Assembly (NCBI RefSeq): GCF_902833085.1
Contig: NZ_CADFEB010000016.1
Coordinates: 1 to 64,000 of the forward strand
Direction of reading: 5' to 3'
Length of the DNA stretch: 64,000 nt
Source: Burkholderia ubonensis
Lineage (GTDB): Bacteria > Pseudomonadota > Gammaproteobacteria > Burkholderiales > Burkholderiaceae
Each line of letters starts with the position of its first letter. Position 1 is the stretch's first letter. Position numbers and translations under genes: made by a program. The notes under the pieces were generated by a model, which did not search any database, was not told the origin of the DNA, and saw nothing but the letters and a program-made list of their open reading frames with translations. This document shows positions 45,196 to 54,054 of the stretch, piece after piece.

Positions 45196-46518
45196 TCAGC
45201 GCAGCCCGTAGATCGCCTGGTTCACGATGTTCTCGAGCCGTTCCTGCGCGCCGCTCGCATGCTGCGGGTTCACGCCGCGCGCGAGCGCGTCGGCGGCAAG
45301 CGACTCCAGCGTGAAGGCGCCCGACAGGATTTCGCGGCCGAATGCGCTGTCCCATTGCGCGTAGCGCTGGCGGCGCAACGCGTCGAGCTTGTCGTTTTCC
45401 ACCAGCACCGCCGCGCGTTCGAGCGCGAGCGCCAGCACGTCGATCGCGCCGACGTGACCGTAGAACAGGTCTTCCGGATCGACGCTCTGGCGGCGCACCT
45501 TCGCGTCGAAGTTCATGCCTCCGGTGGTAAAGCCGCCGTGGCGCAGGATCTCGTAGAACGCAAGCGTCAGTTCCTCGACGCTGTTCGGGAACTGGTCGGT
45601 GTCCCAGCCGTTCTGCGGATCGCCGCGATTCGCATCGACGCTGCCGAACACGCCGAGCGCGAACGCGTTCGCGATCTCGTGATGGAACGAGTGGCCGGCG
45701 AGCGTCGCGTGGTTCGCCTCGATGTTCACGCGAATCTCGTTCTGCAATCCGTATTGCGTGAGGAAACCGTGCACGGTCGCGACGTCGTAGTCGTACTGGT
45801 GCTTGGTCGGCTCCTGCGGCTTGGGCTCGATCAGCAGCGCGCCCTTGAAGCCGATCCGGTGCTTGTGCTCGACGACCATCGACAGGAAGCGGGCGAACTG
45901 CTCGCGCTCGCGCACGAGATCGGTATTGAGCAGCGTTTCGTAGCCTTCGCGTCCGCCCCACAGCACGTAGTTCTCGCCGCCGAGCCGGTGCGTCGCGTCG
46001 AGCGCGTGGCGCACCTGGGTGGCCGCCCAAGCGAACACCTCGGGGTTCGGGTTGGTCGCCGCGCCCGCCGCGAAGCGCGGATGCGAGAACAGGTTCGCGG
46101 TGCCCCACAGCAGCCGCACGCCCGTCGCCTGCTGACGCTCGCCGAGGTAGTCGGTCATCCGCGCGAAGTTCTCGACGTACTCGCGCAGGCCGTCGCCCTC
46201 CGGCGCGACGTCGGTGTCGTGGAACGTATAGAACGGCGTGCCGAGCTTCGTGAAGAACTCGAACGCCGCATCGGCCTTCTGCCGCGCGCGCTCGAGCGGA
46301 TCGCCCGGCTGCTGCCACGGCCGCCGGAATGCGCCCTGCCCGAAGATGTCGTGGCCCGGCCATACGAACGTGTGCCAATAGCACACGGCGATCCGCAGGT
46401 GCTCCTCGAGCGTCTTGCCGAGCACCCGCTTCGTGCGGTCGTAATACCGGTAGGCAAGCGGGTTGTCCGATTGCGGACCTTCGTAGCGAATCGCGGGAAT
46501 CTGTTCGAAATACGACAT
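45196..46518 (-). CDS. xylA: Xylose isomerase
   Basis: A 440-residue class II xylose isomerase converting D-xylose to D-xylulose. Conserved motifs include the active-site His in YTFHDTDVAPEG, VLWGGREGYE, LLIEPKPQEPTKHQYDYD (metal-binding Glu) and NIEANHATLAGH. The length matches class II enzymes (about 440). The start at 46516-46518 (MSYFEQIPAIRY) is standard for the family. It heads the operon xylA-xylB-xylF-xylG-xylH and is divergent from xylR. Confidence 0.97.
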   Translation of the reverse strand: MSYFEQIPAIRYEGPQSDNPLAYRYYDRTKRVLGKTLEEHLRIAVCYWHTFVWPGHDIFGQGAFRRPWQQPGDPLERARQKADAAFEFFTKLGTPFYTFHDTDVAPEGDGLREYVENFARMTDYLGERQQATGVRLLWGTANLFSHPRFAAGAATNPNPEVFAWAATQVRHALDATHRLGGENYVLWGGREGYETLLNTDLVREREQFARFLSMVVEHKHRIGFKGALLIEPKPQEPTKHQYDYDVATVHGFLTQYGLQNEIRVNIEANHATLAGHSFHHEIANAFALGVFGSVDANRGDPQNGWDTDQFPNSVEELTLAFYEILRHGGFTTGGMNFDAKVRRQSVDPEDLFYGHVGAIDVLALALERAAVLVENDKLDALRRQRYAQWDSAFGREILSGAFTLESLAADALARGVNPQHASGAQERLENIVNQAIYGLR

Positions 46519-46616
46519 GGCGTCTCCGTCCGGTTTCTTGTTGCGGTGCGGCGCGCGTCGCGACGGCGCGCGCCGGATTCGATCTGGCTGGATCGTGCCC
46601 GCCCCCAACCGCGCCC

Positions 46617-46632
46617 GCAATTGCGAAATTGC
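46617..46632. promoter_or_regulatory. Inverted repeat in the xylA-xylR control region
   Basis: GCAATT-GCGA-AATTGC is a perfect 6-4-6 inverted repeat, about 100 bp before xylA and 150 bp before xylR, in the AT-richest part of their 266-bp intergenic region. It is a candidate XylR or global-regulator site. It does not closely resemble the E. coli XylR direct-repeat site as I remember it. Confidence 0.35.
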
Positions 46633-46784
46633 GCAGCACGCTTAACGTTTCTTGCCAGCACGCTGCGCACGGCACGCGTTCCGTCCTACAATCGCCGACA
46701 ACAGAGACGAGCACCGCGCGGCCCCGCCCGCGCGCCCGGAGACAACGGCGTGGCGCCCCGCACGGCGCGCGCCACGAGACCGAG

Positions 46785-47978
46785 ATGACCCGCGCCCCTT
46801 CCACCCAGACGCCGCATCGCATCGCGCTGCTGTTCAACGCCAACAAGGTCTACGACCGCGAGATCATCAGCGGCATCGGCCAGTACCTGCGCTCGACGCG
46901 CGTGGTATGGGACCTGTTCCTCGAAGACGATTTCCGCTGCCGGCTCGCCGGCATCGAGCACTTCGACGGCGACGGCATCATCGCCGACTTCGACGATCCG
47001 GCCGTCGCCGACGCGCTCGCGGGCTCGCCGCTGCCGATCGTCGCGCTCGGCTCGTCGTACGAGGATCCGGCGCAGTATCCGGACGGCGTGCCGTATATCG
47101 CGACCGACAACGCGAAGCTCGTGTCGCTCGCCTACACGCACCTGATCGGCGCCGGGCTCGCGCACTTCGCGATGTACAGCCTGCCCGTCGCGCAGCAGAA
47201 CCGCTGGGCGCAGCAGCGCGAGCTCGCGTTCGACCGGCTCGCGCACGCGGACGGACTCGACGCGCCGATCTACCGCGGGCTGTCGACGAGCGCATCGGGG
47301 TGGAATCACGCGATCGAGCAGCTGATCGGCTGGCTGCACGCACTGCCGAAGCCCGTCGGCGTGATCGCGGTGACCGACGCGCGCGCGCGGCACCTGCTGC
47401 AGGCATGCCTGATCGCCGGCCTCGCGGTGCCGGAACAGGTCGCGATCATCGGTATCGACAACGACCCGCTCACGCGCACGCTGACGCGCATTCCGCTGTC
47501 TTCCGTGATCCAGGGCACCGAGGAAATGGGCCGCACCGCCGCGCATCTGCTGCACCAGATGCTGCGCGGCGCGCGTTTTTCCGACCGGCGAATCCTGGTG
47601 CCGCCGGTCGGGATCAACGTGCTCGAATCGACCCGCCACCAGCCGCTCGCGAGCCCGCACGTGATGCGCGCACGCCACTTCATTCGCCAGTACGCGTGCC
47701 AGGGCATCAAGACCGAGCAGGTCGCCGACTATGTCGGCGTGTCGCGCTCGCTGCTCGAAGAGCACTTCCGGCGCGAACTGCAGCGCACCGTGCACCAGGA
47801 AATCCTGCGCCACAAGCTCGAGGCGGCGCAGGCGCTGCTCGCAAGCAGGCAGGCGTCGAGCGCCGAGGTCGCGATCCGTTGCGGGTTTACGTCGCTGCAG
47901 TACATGTACGCGGTGTTCCGGCGCGAGCTGGGGTGCACGCCGCGCGAATACCAGGACCGCGCGGTCGCCGCGCATTGA
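46785..47978 (+). CDS. xylR: Xylose operon regulator XylR (AraC family)
   Basis: A 397-residue regulator. It joins a LacI/type I periplasmic-binding-like sensor (about residues 10-280, RIALLFNANKVYDREI and TDARARHLLQACLIAG) to a C-terminal AraC helix-turn-helix (GVSRSLLEEHFRRELQR and IRCGFTSLQYMYAVFRRELG). This exact fusion defines XylR, which activates xylose genes when bound to xylose. It is divergent from xylA and followed after 27 bp by galM. Confidence 0.94.
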   Translation: MTRAPSTQTPHRIALLFNANKVYDREIISGIGQYLRSTRVVWDLFLEDDFRCRLAGIEHFDGDGIIADFDDPAVADALAGSPLPIVALGSSYEDPAQYPDGVPYIATDNAKLVSLAYTHLIGAGLAHFAMYSLPVAQQNRWAQQRELAFDRLAHADGLDAPIYRGLSTSASGWNHAIEQLIGWLHALPKPVGVIAVTDARARHLLQACLIAGLAVPEQVAIIGIDNDPLTRTLTRIPLSSVIQGTEEMGRTAAHLLHQMLRGARFSDRRILVPPVGINVLESTRHQPLASPHVMRARHFIRQYACQGIKTEQVADYVGVSRSLLEEHFRRELQRTVHQEILRHKLEAAQALLASRQASSAEVAIRCGFTSLQYMYAVFRRELGCTPREYQDRAVAAH

Positions 47979-48005
47979 AGCCCGCCGTTCACATCGAATC
48001 CGCCC

Positions 48006-49094
48006 ATGCACATCGATACCGATTCCCCCCGCCTGACGCCCGGCGTCGCACGTGTGCAGTCCGAGCCGTGGGGCACGCTGCCCGACGGCGACACGGTGCG
48101 GCGCTACACGCTGCGCAACGCGCACGGGATGCGCGTCGTCGTCAGCGACCTCGGCGCGACCGTCGTGTCGTGGCTCGCGCCCGACCGCACCGGACGCTTC
48201 GCCGACATCGTGCTCGCGCACGACACGCCCGCGGAGTACGTCGAATCGGGCGTCTACCTCGGCGCGACGATCGGCCGCTGGGCGAACCGGATCGCCGGCG
48301 CGCGCATCACGCTCGACGGCGTCGACTACCTGCTCGATCGCAACGAGAACGGCAATCTGCTGCACGGCGGCGCGAGCGGCTTTCATCGCCAGCGCTGGGA
48401 AGTCGTCGACGACTGCGGCGGGCTGACGCTGCGGCTCGATTCGCCCGAAGGCGACGCGGGCTTTCCGGGCAACGTGAGCGTGCAGGTTCGCTACGCGCTC
48501 GACGACGACGGCACGCTGACGATCGACTACACCGGCGTCGCCGATGCGCCGTCGCCGCTCAACCTCACGAATCACAGCTATTTCAACCTCAGCGGCCGCG
48601 CGGGCGGCGACGTGCGCGGCCACGTGCTGAGCATCGACGCCGACGCGTTCCTCGAAGTCGACGACGCGCTGATCCCGACCGGCGCCGCGGACGTGACCGG
48701 CACGGCTTTCGATTTCCGGCACAGCGCGCCGCTCGGCGCGCGCCTCGACTGGCCTCATGCGCAACTCACGCGGGCGCGCGGCTTCGATCACTGCTTCGTG
48801 CTGCGCGACGGCGCGGGTGCGGTCAGGCCGGTCGCGCGCATCTACGATCCGGAAAGCGGCCGCGAGCTGGTCGTGTCGACCGATCAGCGCGGCCTGCAGC
48901 TCTATACCGGCAACTATCTGGACGGCGTGCGCGTGAGCGGCGGCACGCGTTGCGCGCGACACGCCGCGCTATGCGTCGAAGCCGGCGGCTTTCCGGATCA
49001 GGTCAACATGGCCGGCCTGCGCGACGACGTCATCCTGCGTCCGGGCGCGCTGTATCGTCAAACGACGGCGTACCGGGTCGCGGTTCACGCGTAG
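48006..49094 (+). CDS. galM: Aldose 1-epimerase (mutarotase)
   Basis: A 362-residue GalM-type mutarotase interconverting the alpha and beta anomers of aldoses. It has GATIGRWANRIAGAR (substrate Arg), LLHGGASGFHRQRW (catalytic His), NLTNHSYFNLSG (second catalytic His) and CVEAGGFPDQVN near the end with the catalytic Glu. It probably forms an operon with xylR. Its last 126 bp are antisense to the 3' end of yjfF. Confidence 0.94.
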   Translation: MHIDTDSPRLTPGVARVQSEPWGTLPDGDTVRRYTLRNAHGMRVVVSDLGATVVSWLAPDRTGRFADIVLAHDTPAEYVESGVYLGATIGRWANRIAGARITLDGVDYLLDRNENGNLLHGGASGFHRQRWEVVDDCGGLTLRLDSPEGDAGFPGNVSVQVRYALDDDGTLTIDYTGVADAPSPLNLTNHSYFNLSGRAGGDVRGHVLSIDADAFLEVDDALIPTGAADVTGTAFDFRHSAPLGARLDWPHAQLTRARGFDHCFVLRDGAGAVRPVARIYDPESGRELVVSTDQRGLQLYTGNYLDGVRVSGGTRCARHAALCVEAGGFPDQVNMAGLRDDVILRPGALYRQTTAYRVAVHA

Positions 49095-50135
49095 CGCGCG
49101 CCGGCCGCCTTCGACACGCGCCGGCGGCCGCTGCGCGCCAAGCCCCGTGCCGCCCGTGCGCCGCCGCGCCGCGTGCCGCTCGATGATCCGCTGCAGCAGG
49201 CAGAACACGCACAGCAGCGCGCCGATCACGATCCGCGTCCACCACGAGCTCAACGTGCCGTCGAACGTGATCAGCACCTGGATCGTGCCGAGGATGCCGA
49301 CGCCGAACACCGAGCCGATCACGTAGCCCACGCCGCCGGTGAGCAGCGTGCCGCCGATCACGGTCGCGGCGATCGCGTCGAGCTCCATCCCCTGCCCCTG
49401 CAGCCCATAGCCGGACAGCACGTACAGCGTGAACACCACGCCGCCGAGCGCCGAGCACAGCCCGCTCAGCGCATAGACGCCGATCTTCGTGCGCGCGACC
49501 GGCAGCCCCATCAGCAGCGCCGAGCGCTCGTTGCCGCCGATCGCATACACGTTGCGGCCGAAACGCGTGAAATGCGCGACGTAGATCGCGGCGGCCAGCG
49601 TCGCGAGCGCGATCAGCGCGCCCGCGCTCAGCGTGCCGCCGCCGATCGGCACGCTGATGCCCGCGATCGCATGAAACGTCGGCTCGTTGATCGTGATCGA
49701 CTGCGTCGTGATCAGGAAGCACGCGCCGCGCGCGAGAAACATCCCGGCCAACGTGACGATGAACGGCTGCAGCCGGAAATAATGGATCAGCGCGCCCATC
49801 GCCGCGCCGTACAGCGCGCCGAACGCGAGCACGAGCGGCACGATGATCCACACCGGCCAGTGCAGCCGCTCGGCGCCGACCGCGCAGAAGATCGTCGTCA
49901 GCGCGACGACCGAGCCGACCGACAGGTCGATGCCGCCCGACACGATCACGAAGGTCATCCCGATCGCGACGATCAGCAGGAACGCGTTATCGACGAGCAG
50001 GCCGGTGAGCACCTGCATCGAGAAGAAGCCCGTGTACATCACGGACCCGAAGCCGAACAGCGCGGCGAACAGCACGATCGTCACGACGATCGGCAGCGTG
50101 CGCGGGTCGGCGAGCCGGCCAAGGAATCGGGTCAT
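48969..50135 (-). CDS. yjfF: Sugar ABC transporter permease YjfF, with a C-terminal extension
   Basis: A 388-residue permease of the galactofuranose-type transporter. It has TM segments throughout residues 15-320, SGGIDLSVGSVVALTTI and ATVIGGTLLTGGVGYVIGS. E. coli YjfF has about 330 residues. Here the normal end near RIIERHAARRR is followed by about 60 basic residues that run antisense into galM before a stop. That tail is probably readthrough after loss of the original stop. It starts inside ytfT (4-bp overlap). Confidence 0.87.
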   Translation of the reverse strand: MTRFLGRLADPRTLPIVVTIVLFAALFGFGSVMYTGFFSMQVLTGLLVDNAFLLIVAIGMTFVIVSGGIDLSVGSVVALTTIFCAVGAERLHWPVWIIVPLVLAFGALYGAAMGALIHYFRLQPFIVTLAGMFLARGACFLITTQSITINEPTFHAIAGISVPIGGGTLSAGALIALATLAAAIYVAHFTRFGRNVYAIGGNERSALLMGLPVARTKIGVYALSGLCSALGGVVFTLYVLSGYGLQGQGMELDAIAATVIGGTLLTGGVGYVIGSVFGVGILGTIQVLITFDGTLSSWWTRIVIGALLCVFCLLQRIIERHAARRRTGGTGLGAQRPPARVEGGRRALRVNRDPVRRRLTIQRARTQDDVVAQAGHVDLIRKAAGFDA

Positions 50136-51172
50136 CGGGGCGTTGCTCCGTGGGTGGCGCGCGAACGCGCGGAAGGCAGCAGCCGCGACGCTTGGCGGAC
50201 CACGAGCGCACGCGCCGCGTCGGACTGGATCAGCGTCACGACGATCACGACGATCGCCTTGACGACCAGCGTCGCCTCCGGCGGCACGCCGATCGAATAG
50301 GTCGTATAGGTGAGCGTCTGGATGATCAGCGCGCCGAGCACGGAGCCGGCGAGGCTGAAGCGGCCGCCGAGCAGCGACGTGCCGCCGAGCGTCACCGCGA
50401 GGATCGCGTCGAGTTCGAGCAGCAGCCCCGCGTTGTTGCCGTCGGCGCTGCGCACGTTCGAGCTCGCGAGGATGCCGGCGAGCGCCGCCATCACGCCGGA
50501 GCACAGATACACGCCGAACACGACCGCACCCGAGCGCAGCCCGACGAGCCGCGTCGCGACCGGGTTCACGCCGATCGCGCGGATAAACAGCCCGAGCGCC
50601 GTGCGGTTTACCAGCAGCGCGGTCGCGGCGATCGTCGCGAGCGCGATCCACACCGCGCACGGTACGGTCGCGAGATAGCCGCCGCCGAGCGCGAGGTAGC
50701 CGGGCGCGCCGATCGGGATGATCTGGCCGCCCGTCAGCAGTTGCGCGACGCCGCGGCCCGCCACCATCAGGATCAGCGTCGCGATGATCGGCTGCATCCC
50801 GACGAACGCGACGAGCAGGCCGTTCCACGCGCCCGCCAGCAGCCCGACGCCGAGCGCGGCCGCGAGCGCCACGCCGACCCGCGACGGATCGGCTTCGAGC
50901 ACGATCGCCGCGGCCGCGCCGGCGATCGCGACGATCGCGCCGACGGAAATGTCGATCCCGCGCGTCGCGATCACGAGCGTCATCCCGAGCGACACGATCG
51001 CGAGCGGCGCCGCGCGGTTCAGGATGTCGATCGGCGCGCCGAACAGGTGGCCGTCGAGCAGCGCGATCGACAGGAAGCCCGGACGATGCGCGACGTCGAG
51101 CGCGAACAGCAGCGCGAGCGTCAGCACCGGCCACGCAAGCGGATGACGAAGCAGCGTGCGCACGCGCGTCAT
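50132..51172 (-). CDS. ytfT: Sugar ABC transporter permease YtfT
   Basis: A 346-residue permease of the BPD_transp_2 family. Signatures are TRGIDISVGAIVAIAGA and the coupling region LAVTLGGTSLLGGRFSLAG. It pairs with YjfF to form the heterodimeric channel. It overlaps ytfR and yjfF by 4 bp each (ATGA), so the three genes are translationally coupled. Confidence 0.9.
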   Translation of the reverse strand: MTRVRTLLRHPLAWPVLTLALLFALDVAHRPGFLSIALLDGHLFGAPIDILNRAAPLAIVSLGMTLVIATRGIDISVGAIVAIAGAAAAIVLEADPSRVGVALAAALGVGLLAGAWNGLLVAFVGMQPIIATLILMVAGRGVAQLLTGGQIIPIGAPGYLALGGGYLATVPCAVWIALATIAATALLVNRTALGLFIRAIGVNPVATRLVGLRSGAVVFGVYLCSGVMAALAGILASSNVRSADGNNAGLLLELDAILAVTLGGTSLLGGRFSLAGSVLGALIIQTLTYTTYSIGVPPEATLVVKAIVVIVVTLIQSDAARALVVRQASRLLPSARSRATHGATPR

Positions 51173-52683
51173 GGCTGGCCTCCCGCGATCAGCCGGTAAA
51201 CCTGCTCCTCGGACGCGTCGGCGCCGGTCAGTTCCGCCACCTTGCGCCGGTCGCGCAGCACCGCGATCCGATGGCTCACGCGCACGACCTCGCCGATCTC
51301 CGACGAGATGAACAGGATCGCGAGCCCTTGCGCGCACAGTGCGAGCACGCGCTCCATGATGTCGAATTTCGCGGCGACGTCGATGCCGCGCGTCGGTTCG
51401 TCGAGGATCAGCAGCTTCGGGTCCGTCGCGAGCCAGCGCGCGAGCAGCACCTTCTGCTGGTTGCCGCCCGACAGCAGTCCGATCGGCTGCTCCGCGTCGC
51501 GCGCCTTGATGCCGAGCCGCGCGATATACGTGTCGGCGATCTCGCGCTGGCGCGCACGCCCGATCAGCCGCCACCAGCCGCGCCGCGCCTGCAGCGCGAG
51601 GATGATGTTCTCGCGGATCGACAGCGCGGCGACGATGCCCTCCTTCTTGCGGTCCTCCGGGCAATACGCGATCCCTTGCCGGACCGCATCGTGCGGCGAA
51701 GCCAGCCGCTTGCGCGCGCCGTCGATCTCGATCGCGCCGGTGTCGGTGCGCTCCGCGGCGAACGCGAGCCGCGCGGTTTCGGTGCGCCCCGAGCCTAGCA
51801 GTCCGGCCAGCCCGACGATCTCGCCGGGCCGCACGTCGAGATCGAGCGCGCTCATCATCCCGCGCCGGCCGACCCGCTGCATCGACAGGAACGGCACGGC
51901 CGCGCCGGCGGCGGGCACGGCGGCCGCCGCCCCCGCACGCAGCGCGTCGGACATCCGCTCGCGGCCGGTCATCTTCGCGACCAGCGCATCGACCGGCAGG
52001 TCGCGCGCCAGGTACTCGCCTTCGCGCTCGCCGTTGCGCATCACGGTGATCCGGTCGGACACCGCATAGGTCTGCTCGAGGAAATGCGTGACGAACAGGA
52101 TCGCGATGCCCGACGCCTTCAGCCGGCGCAGCACGTCGAACAGCCGTGCGACCTCGCCGTCGTCGAGGCTCGACGTCGGCTCGTCGAGAATCAGCACGCG
52201 CGCGTCGACCGACACGGCGCGCGCGATCGCGACCATCTGCTGCACGGCGATCGGATAGGCGTCGAGCGAACGCGTGACGTCGAGCGACAGGTCGAGCTCG
52301 GCAAGCGCCGCGCGCGAGCGCGCATGGATCGCTTTCCAGTCGATCGCGCCGCGCCGCATCGGCTGCCGGCCCGCGAAGATGTTCTCGGCGACCGACAGGT
52401 TCGCGCACAGGTTCACTTCCTGGTAGAGCGTCCGGATGCCGGACGCCTCGGCTTCGCGCGGCGCCGCGAAGCGTACGGGCGCGCCGCCGACGCGAATCTC
52501 GCCCGCGTCGTGCGCATGCACGCCGGTGAGCACGTTGATCAGCGTCGACTTGCCCGCGCCGTTCTGGCCCATCAGCGCGTGGATCTCGCCCGGAAACAGC
52601 CGGAAGCTCACGCGCTGCAGCGCGCGAACGCCCGGAAACGCCTTGTCGATGTCGATCATCTCGACCACCGGCGGATGCGTCAT
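51169..52683 (-). CDS. ytfR: Sugar ABC transporter ATP-binding protein YtfR
   Basis: A 504-residue double ATPase. The first half has Walker A GQNGAGKST, ILDEPTSSLDDGE and a Q-loop region. The second half has GLLGSGRTETARLAF, LSGGNQQKVLLARW and LDEPTRGIDVAAKFDI. It energises the YtfT/YjfF channel. It is 61 bp after ytfQ. Confidence 0.92.
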   Translation of the reverse strand: MTHPPVVEMIDIDKAFPGVRALQRVSFRLFPGEIHALMGQNGAGKSTLINVLTGVHAHDAGEIRVGGAPVRFAAPREAEASGIRTLYQEVNLCANLSVAENIFAGRQPMRRGAIDWKAIHARSRAALAELDLSLDVTRSLDAYPIAVQQMVAIARAVSVDARVLILDEPTSSLDDGEVARLFDVLRRLKASGIAILFVTHFLEQTYAVSDRITVMRNGEREGEYLARDLPVDALVAKMTGRERMSDALRAGAAAAVPAAGAAVPFLSMQRVGRRGMMSALDLDVRPGEIVGLAGLLGSGRTETARLAFAAERTDTGAIEIDGARKRLASPHDAVRQGIAYCPEDRKKEGIVAALSIRENIILALQARRGWWRLIGRARQREIADTYIARLGIKARDAEQPIGLLSGGNQQKVLLARWLATDPKLLILDEPTRGIDVAAKFDIMERVLALCAQGLAILFISSEIGEVVRVSHRIAVLRDRRKVAELTGADASEEQVYRLIAGGQP

Positions 52684-52744
52684 GAACCCTCCCTCGAAGC
52701 GGTTGCCGTCCCGGCGGTCGCGACGCCGCGGCCCGTGCAGGACA

Positions 52745-53707
52745 TCAGTACTTGCGGGTCGGCAGCACCTGCGCCGCGACGTTCATCGGGAACACCGTCT
52801 CGTTCGTCACGATCCGCTTGGGCAGCGGCTTGCCGGCGACGACGTCCTTCACCGCGCTCATCAGTTGCGGGCCGAGCAGCGGGCTGCATTCGACGTCGAC
52901 GTTGATCTTGCCGGCGACCATCGCCTGGAAGCCGCCCTTCGTCGCGTCGAACGACACGACGCTCACGTCCTTGCCGGGCTTGATCCCGGCTTCCTCCATC
53001 GCCTGGATCGCGCCGAGCGCCATGTCGTCGTTGTGCGCGTAGACGACGTTGATCTGCTTGCCGTAGGTCTTCGCGAACGCTTCCATCACCTGCTTGCCGC
53101 CGGCGAGCGTGAAGTCGCCGCTCTGCGACGCGATCACCTTGAATTTCGGATTGCTTTTGATCACTTCGAGCAGGCCCGCGCGGCGATCGTTGGCCGGCGC
53201 CGACCCGACCGTGCCCTGCAGCTCGACGATGTTGACCGGGCCCGCGTCGTTCCTGTAGCGCTCTTCCAGCCAGTGCCCCGCGCGCCGCCCTTCCTCGAGG
53301 AAGTCCGAACCGATCATCGTCACGTACAGCGACGGGTCCTTCACGTCGACGCCGCGGTCGGTCAGGATCACCGGGATGTGCGCGGCCTTCGCTTCGGTCA
53401 GCACGGGCTCCCAGCCCGATTCGACGACCGGCGAGAACGCGATCACGTCGACCTTCTGCGCGATGAACGAGCGGATCGCGCGGATCTGGTTCTCCTGCTT
53501 CTGCTGCGCGTCCGAGAACTTCAGGTTGATGCCGGCGTCCTTCGCCGCGCCCTTCACCGACACGGTGTTCGCGGTGCGCCACGCGCTCTCCGCGCCGACC
53601 TGCGAGAACCCGAGCGTGATCGGCTTTTGCTGCGCGAACGCGCCCGGCGCGAGTACCGCCGCCGCGGCGACGATCGCACCGGCCGCCAGCTTCCAGATGA
53701 ATGTCAT
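52745..53707 (-). CDS. ytfQ: Sugar-binding periplasmic protein YtfQ
   Basis: A 320-residue periplasmic binding protein with a signal peptide to about residue 25 (GAFA/QQ). Its body, from ITLGFSQVGAESAWRTAN through DAQQKQENQIRAIRSF to VYAHNDDMALGAIQAMEEAG, aligns closely with E. coli YtfQ, which binds furanose forms of galactose. The true ligand in Burkholderia may differ (arabinose or galactose are possible given the xyl/galM neighbours). It heads the operon ytfQ-ytfR-ytfT-yjfF. Confidence 0.92.
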   Translation of the reverse strand: MTFIWKLAAGAIVAAAAVLAPGAFAQQKPITLGFSQVGAESAWRTANTVSVKGAAKDAGINLKFSDAQQKQENQIRAIRSFIAQKVDVIAFSPVVESGWEPVLTEAKAAHIPVILTDRGVDVKDPSLYVTMIGSDFLEEGRRAGHWLEERYRNDAGPVNIVELQGTVGSAPANDRRAGLLEVIKSNPKFKVIASQSGDFTLAGGKQVMEAFAKTYGKQINVVYAHNDDMALGAIQAMEEAGIKPGKDVSVVSFDATKGGFQAMVAGKINVDVECSPLLGPQLMSAVKDVVAGKPLPKRIVTNETVFPMNVAAQVLPTRKY

Positions 53708-54050
53708 GGTCCGTCTCCGATGATGTCGTTGTATGCCGCGGCGCTGTTCTGTTTCTGCTTGGCGCGGGCGCGGTTCGGGGCCGAGCCGGCCGGCGCGCGC
53801 GGCCGGCCCGGTATGCAGGCCCCGGATCAGTCTAGGAGCAAGTCCGATAACCTTCCAATGAAATATTGGATTGAGGCGATATCGATATCAGCATTCGTAT
53901 AAACACCTAAGCCGGCGGGCGAGGATCGACGTGCGAACGCGAATCAGCTTCCGGCGGCGAGCCACTGGTCGGCCGTCGCATCGCGTGGCGCAATTGTGGA
54001 AGAATCATGTCCTATCCATCAGTACCAGGAATCGTCGATCGGACTGGTCC
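53708..54050. other. Intergenic region between ytfQ and the MocR gene
   Basis: This 343-bp gap carries the ytfQ promoter (minus) and the MocR promoter (plus). It holds the inverted repeat at 53854-53870, a GATATCGATATC element right after it, and the first duplicated block (53971-54054) over the MocR start. No gene is seen. Confidence 0.5.
53854..53870. promoter_or_regulatory. Inverted repeat TCCAAT-N5-ATTGGA upstream of ytfQ
   Basis: Perfect 6-bp arms separated by 5 bp, in an AT-rich stretch about 150 bp before the ytfQ start. The dyad could be an operator for a sugar-responsive LysR or GalR-type regulator encoded elsewhere. No such regulator is adjacent. Confidence 0.4.
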
Positions 54051-54054
54051 ATGC
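53971..54054. repeat. Duplicated block 1, copy A (upstream of MocR gene)
   Basis: This 84-bp block ends at the MocR start codon. It matches 62783-62866 with the same length and 5 mismatches (94 percent), compared by eye. It includes the sequence GTCCTATCCATCAG and the dyad GGAC-TG-GTCC immediately before the ATG, so it probably contains the MocR promoter and operator. Confidence 0.9.

Noticed and set aside
46652..46692. TTGCCA and TACAAT as the xylR promoter
   Set aside because: The spacing is 29 bp, too long for a sigma-70 promoter.
46686..48962. Long minus-strand frame opposite xylR and galM
   Set aside because: Codon-bias shadow; xylR and galM have full domain evidence on the plus strand.
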